From NCBI GenBank assembly GCA_022316685.1, contig JAKJHU010000082.1, positions 372,001-436,000 on the forward strand: 64,000 nt of DNA, written 5' to 3'. Origin of the DNA: Progne subis subis. Lineage: Eukaryota; Chordata; Aves; Passeriformes; Hirundinidae. Made by a program: the position numbers and the translations under genes. The notes beneath the pieces are model-generated. The model had not been told where the DNA came from and made no database searches. It saw only the letters and a list, made by a program, of their open reading frames with translations. Positions 63,607 to 64,000 of this stretch are shown piece by piece; within the stretch, counting starts at the first letter, position 1, and each line of letters opens with the position of its first letter.

Positions 63607-64000
63607 TGATGTAGCAAAGCACGCCTTTTATATTTATTCTGCATTAACCTCCACACACATAGCAGGCCATCACATTCCAGCAAAAATATCTCAGTACAAA
63701 CAAGACTAAAAAAAAATAGTCAAAAGGAACATTAAAGAGCGAAGCAGCAAGAGCTTGCTCTTCTAAAGTTATCAGTTGTCATCACTGAAGTGGAGAGATG
63801 AAAGACATAATAGGAAATACCAGATGCAGTCATGTAAACCAAGCTATGGATCTGGGAATGTGAGATGGCCAGCCAACACTGCAGTTAGCAGAGAGATAAG
63901 GACTGCTGACTGAAATATTAAATCTCTGTCTACTTTCTACTTTTACATTAAATACTGGTATTTATTCATGCTTATCACTGCTGGCAATTACAGGTTTATT
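63607..64000. other. No gene recognised; possible 3' untranslated sequence
   Basis: Would be 3' untranslated sequence if the candidate exon is real. ATTAAA variants occur near 63730 and 63945. Confidence 0.3.

Noticed and set aside
1..64000. CRISPR arrays, operons, plasmid or phage features
   Set aside because: No regularly spaced direct repeats and no dense long reading frames; the window is vertebrate nuclear DNA.

Overview
This looks like AT-rich vertebrate nuclear DNA, most likely from a bird and probably a songbird. The evidence is two fragments of the CR1 LINE reverse-transcriptase frame, a weaker third CR1-like piece, and several solo LTRs whose sequences I recognise as avian ERVL and ERVK types. 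No complete protein-coding gene can be supported. The longest open frames are about 110 to 175 codons. The two longest are antisense shadows of mobile elements, and others come from simple-sequence tracts. There are no rRNA, tRNA, CRISPR or bacterial features.

Layout: 2.4-3.8 kb is a nested pair of LTRs, an ERVK-like LTR flanked by the 6-bp duplication CTGCTG sitting inside an older ERVL-like LTR. A second, unbroken copy of the ERVL-like LTR lies on the minus strand at 20.5-21.2 kb with a perfect 5-bp target duplication (GGAGG), next to a CR1 reverse-transcriptase fragment at about 20.2 kb. At 36.3-37.8 kb a roughly 220-bp sequence occurs twice; the first copy is split by a 560-bp minus-strand LTR and the second is the empty site. 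Two related LTRs in the same orientation lie at 49.0-49.6 and 51.2-51.6 kb, followed by a CR1 fragment at about 52 kb. A probable CR1-like piece (57.35 kb), a 20-bp minisatellite (58.65 kb) and another LTR (60.1-60.7 kb) follow. T/G- or A/C-rich low-complexity tracts lie at 6.8, 24.1, 42.1 and 47.1 kb, and homopolymers of 37-42 bp at 12.1, 16.9 and 54.6 kb.

The rest is single-copy-looking intergenic or intronic DNA. Items worth testing are an internal-exon-like segment at 55.84-55.96 kb, a second at 34.34-34.43 kb, a possible last exon at 63.36 kb (all plus strand), a CCAAT/TATA promoter-like arrangement at 19.3 kb, a perfect 12-bp inverted repeat carrying two STAT-type motifs at 27.9 kb, a 13-bp-arm AT hairpin at 11.2 kb, and homeodomain/POU/SOX-rich stretches that may be conserved non-coding elements. 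No gene network can be described. The visible history is one of retroelement insertion, nesting and recombination to solo LTRs.
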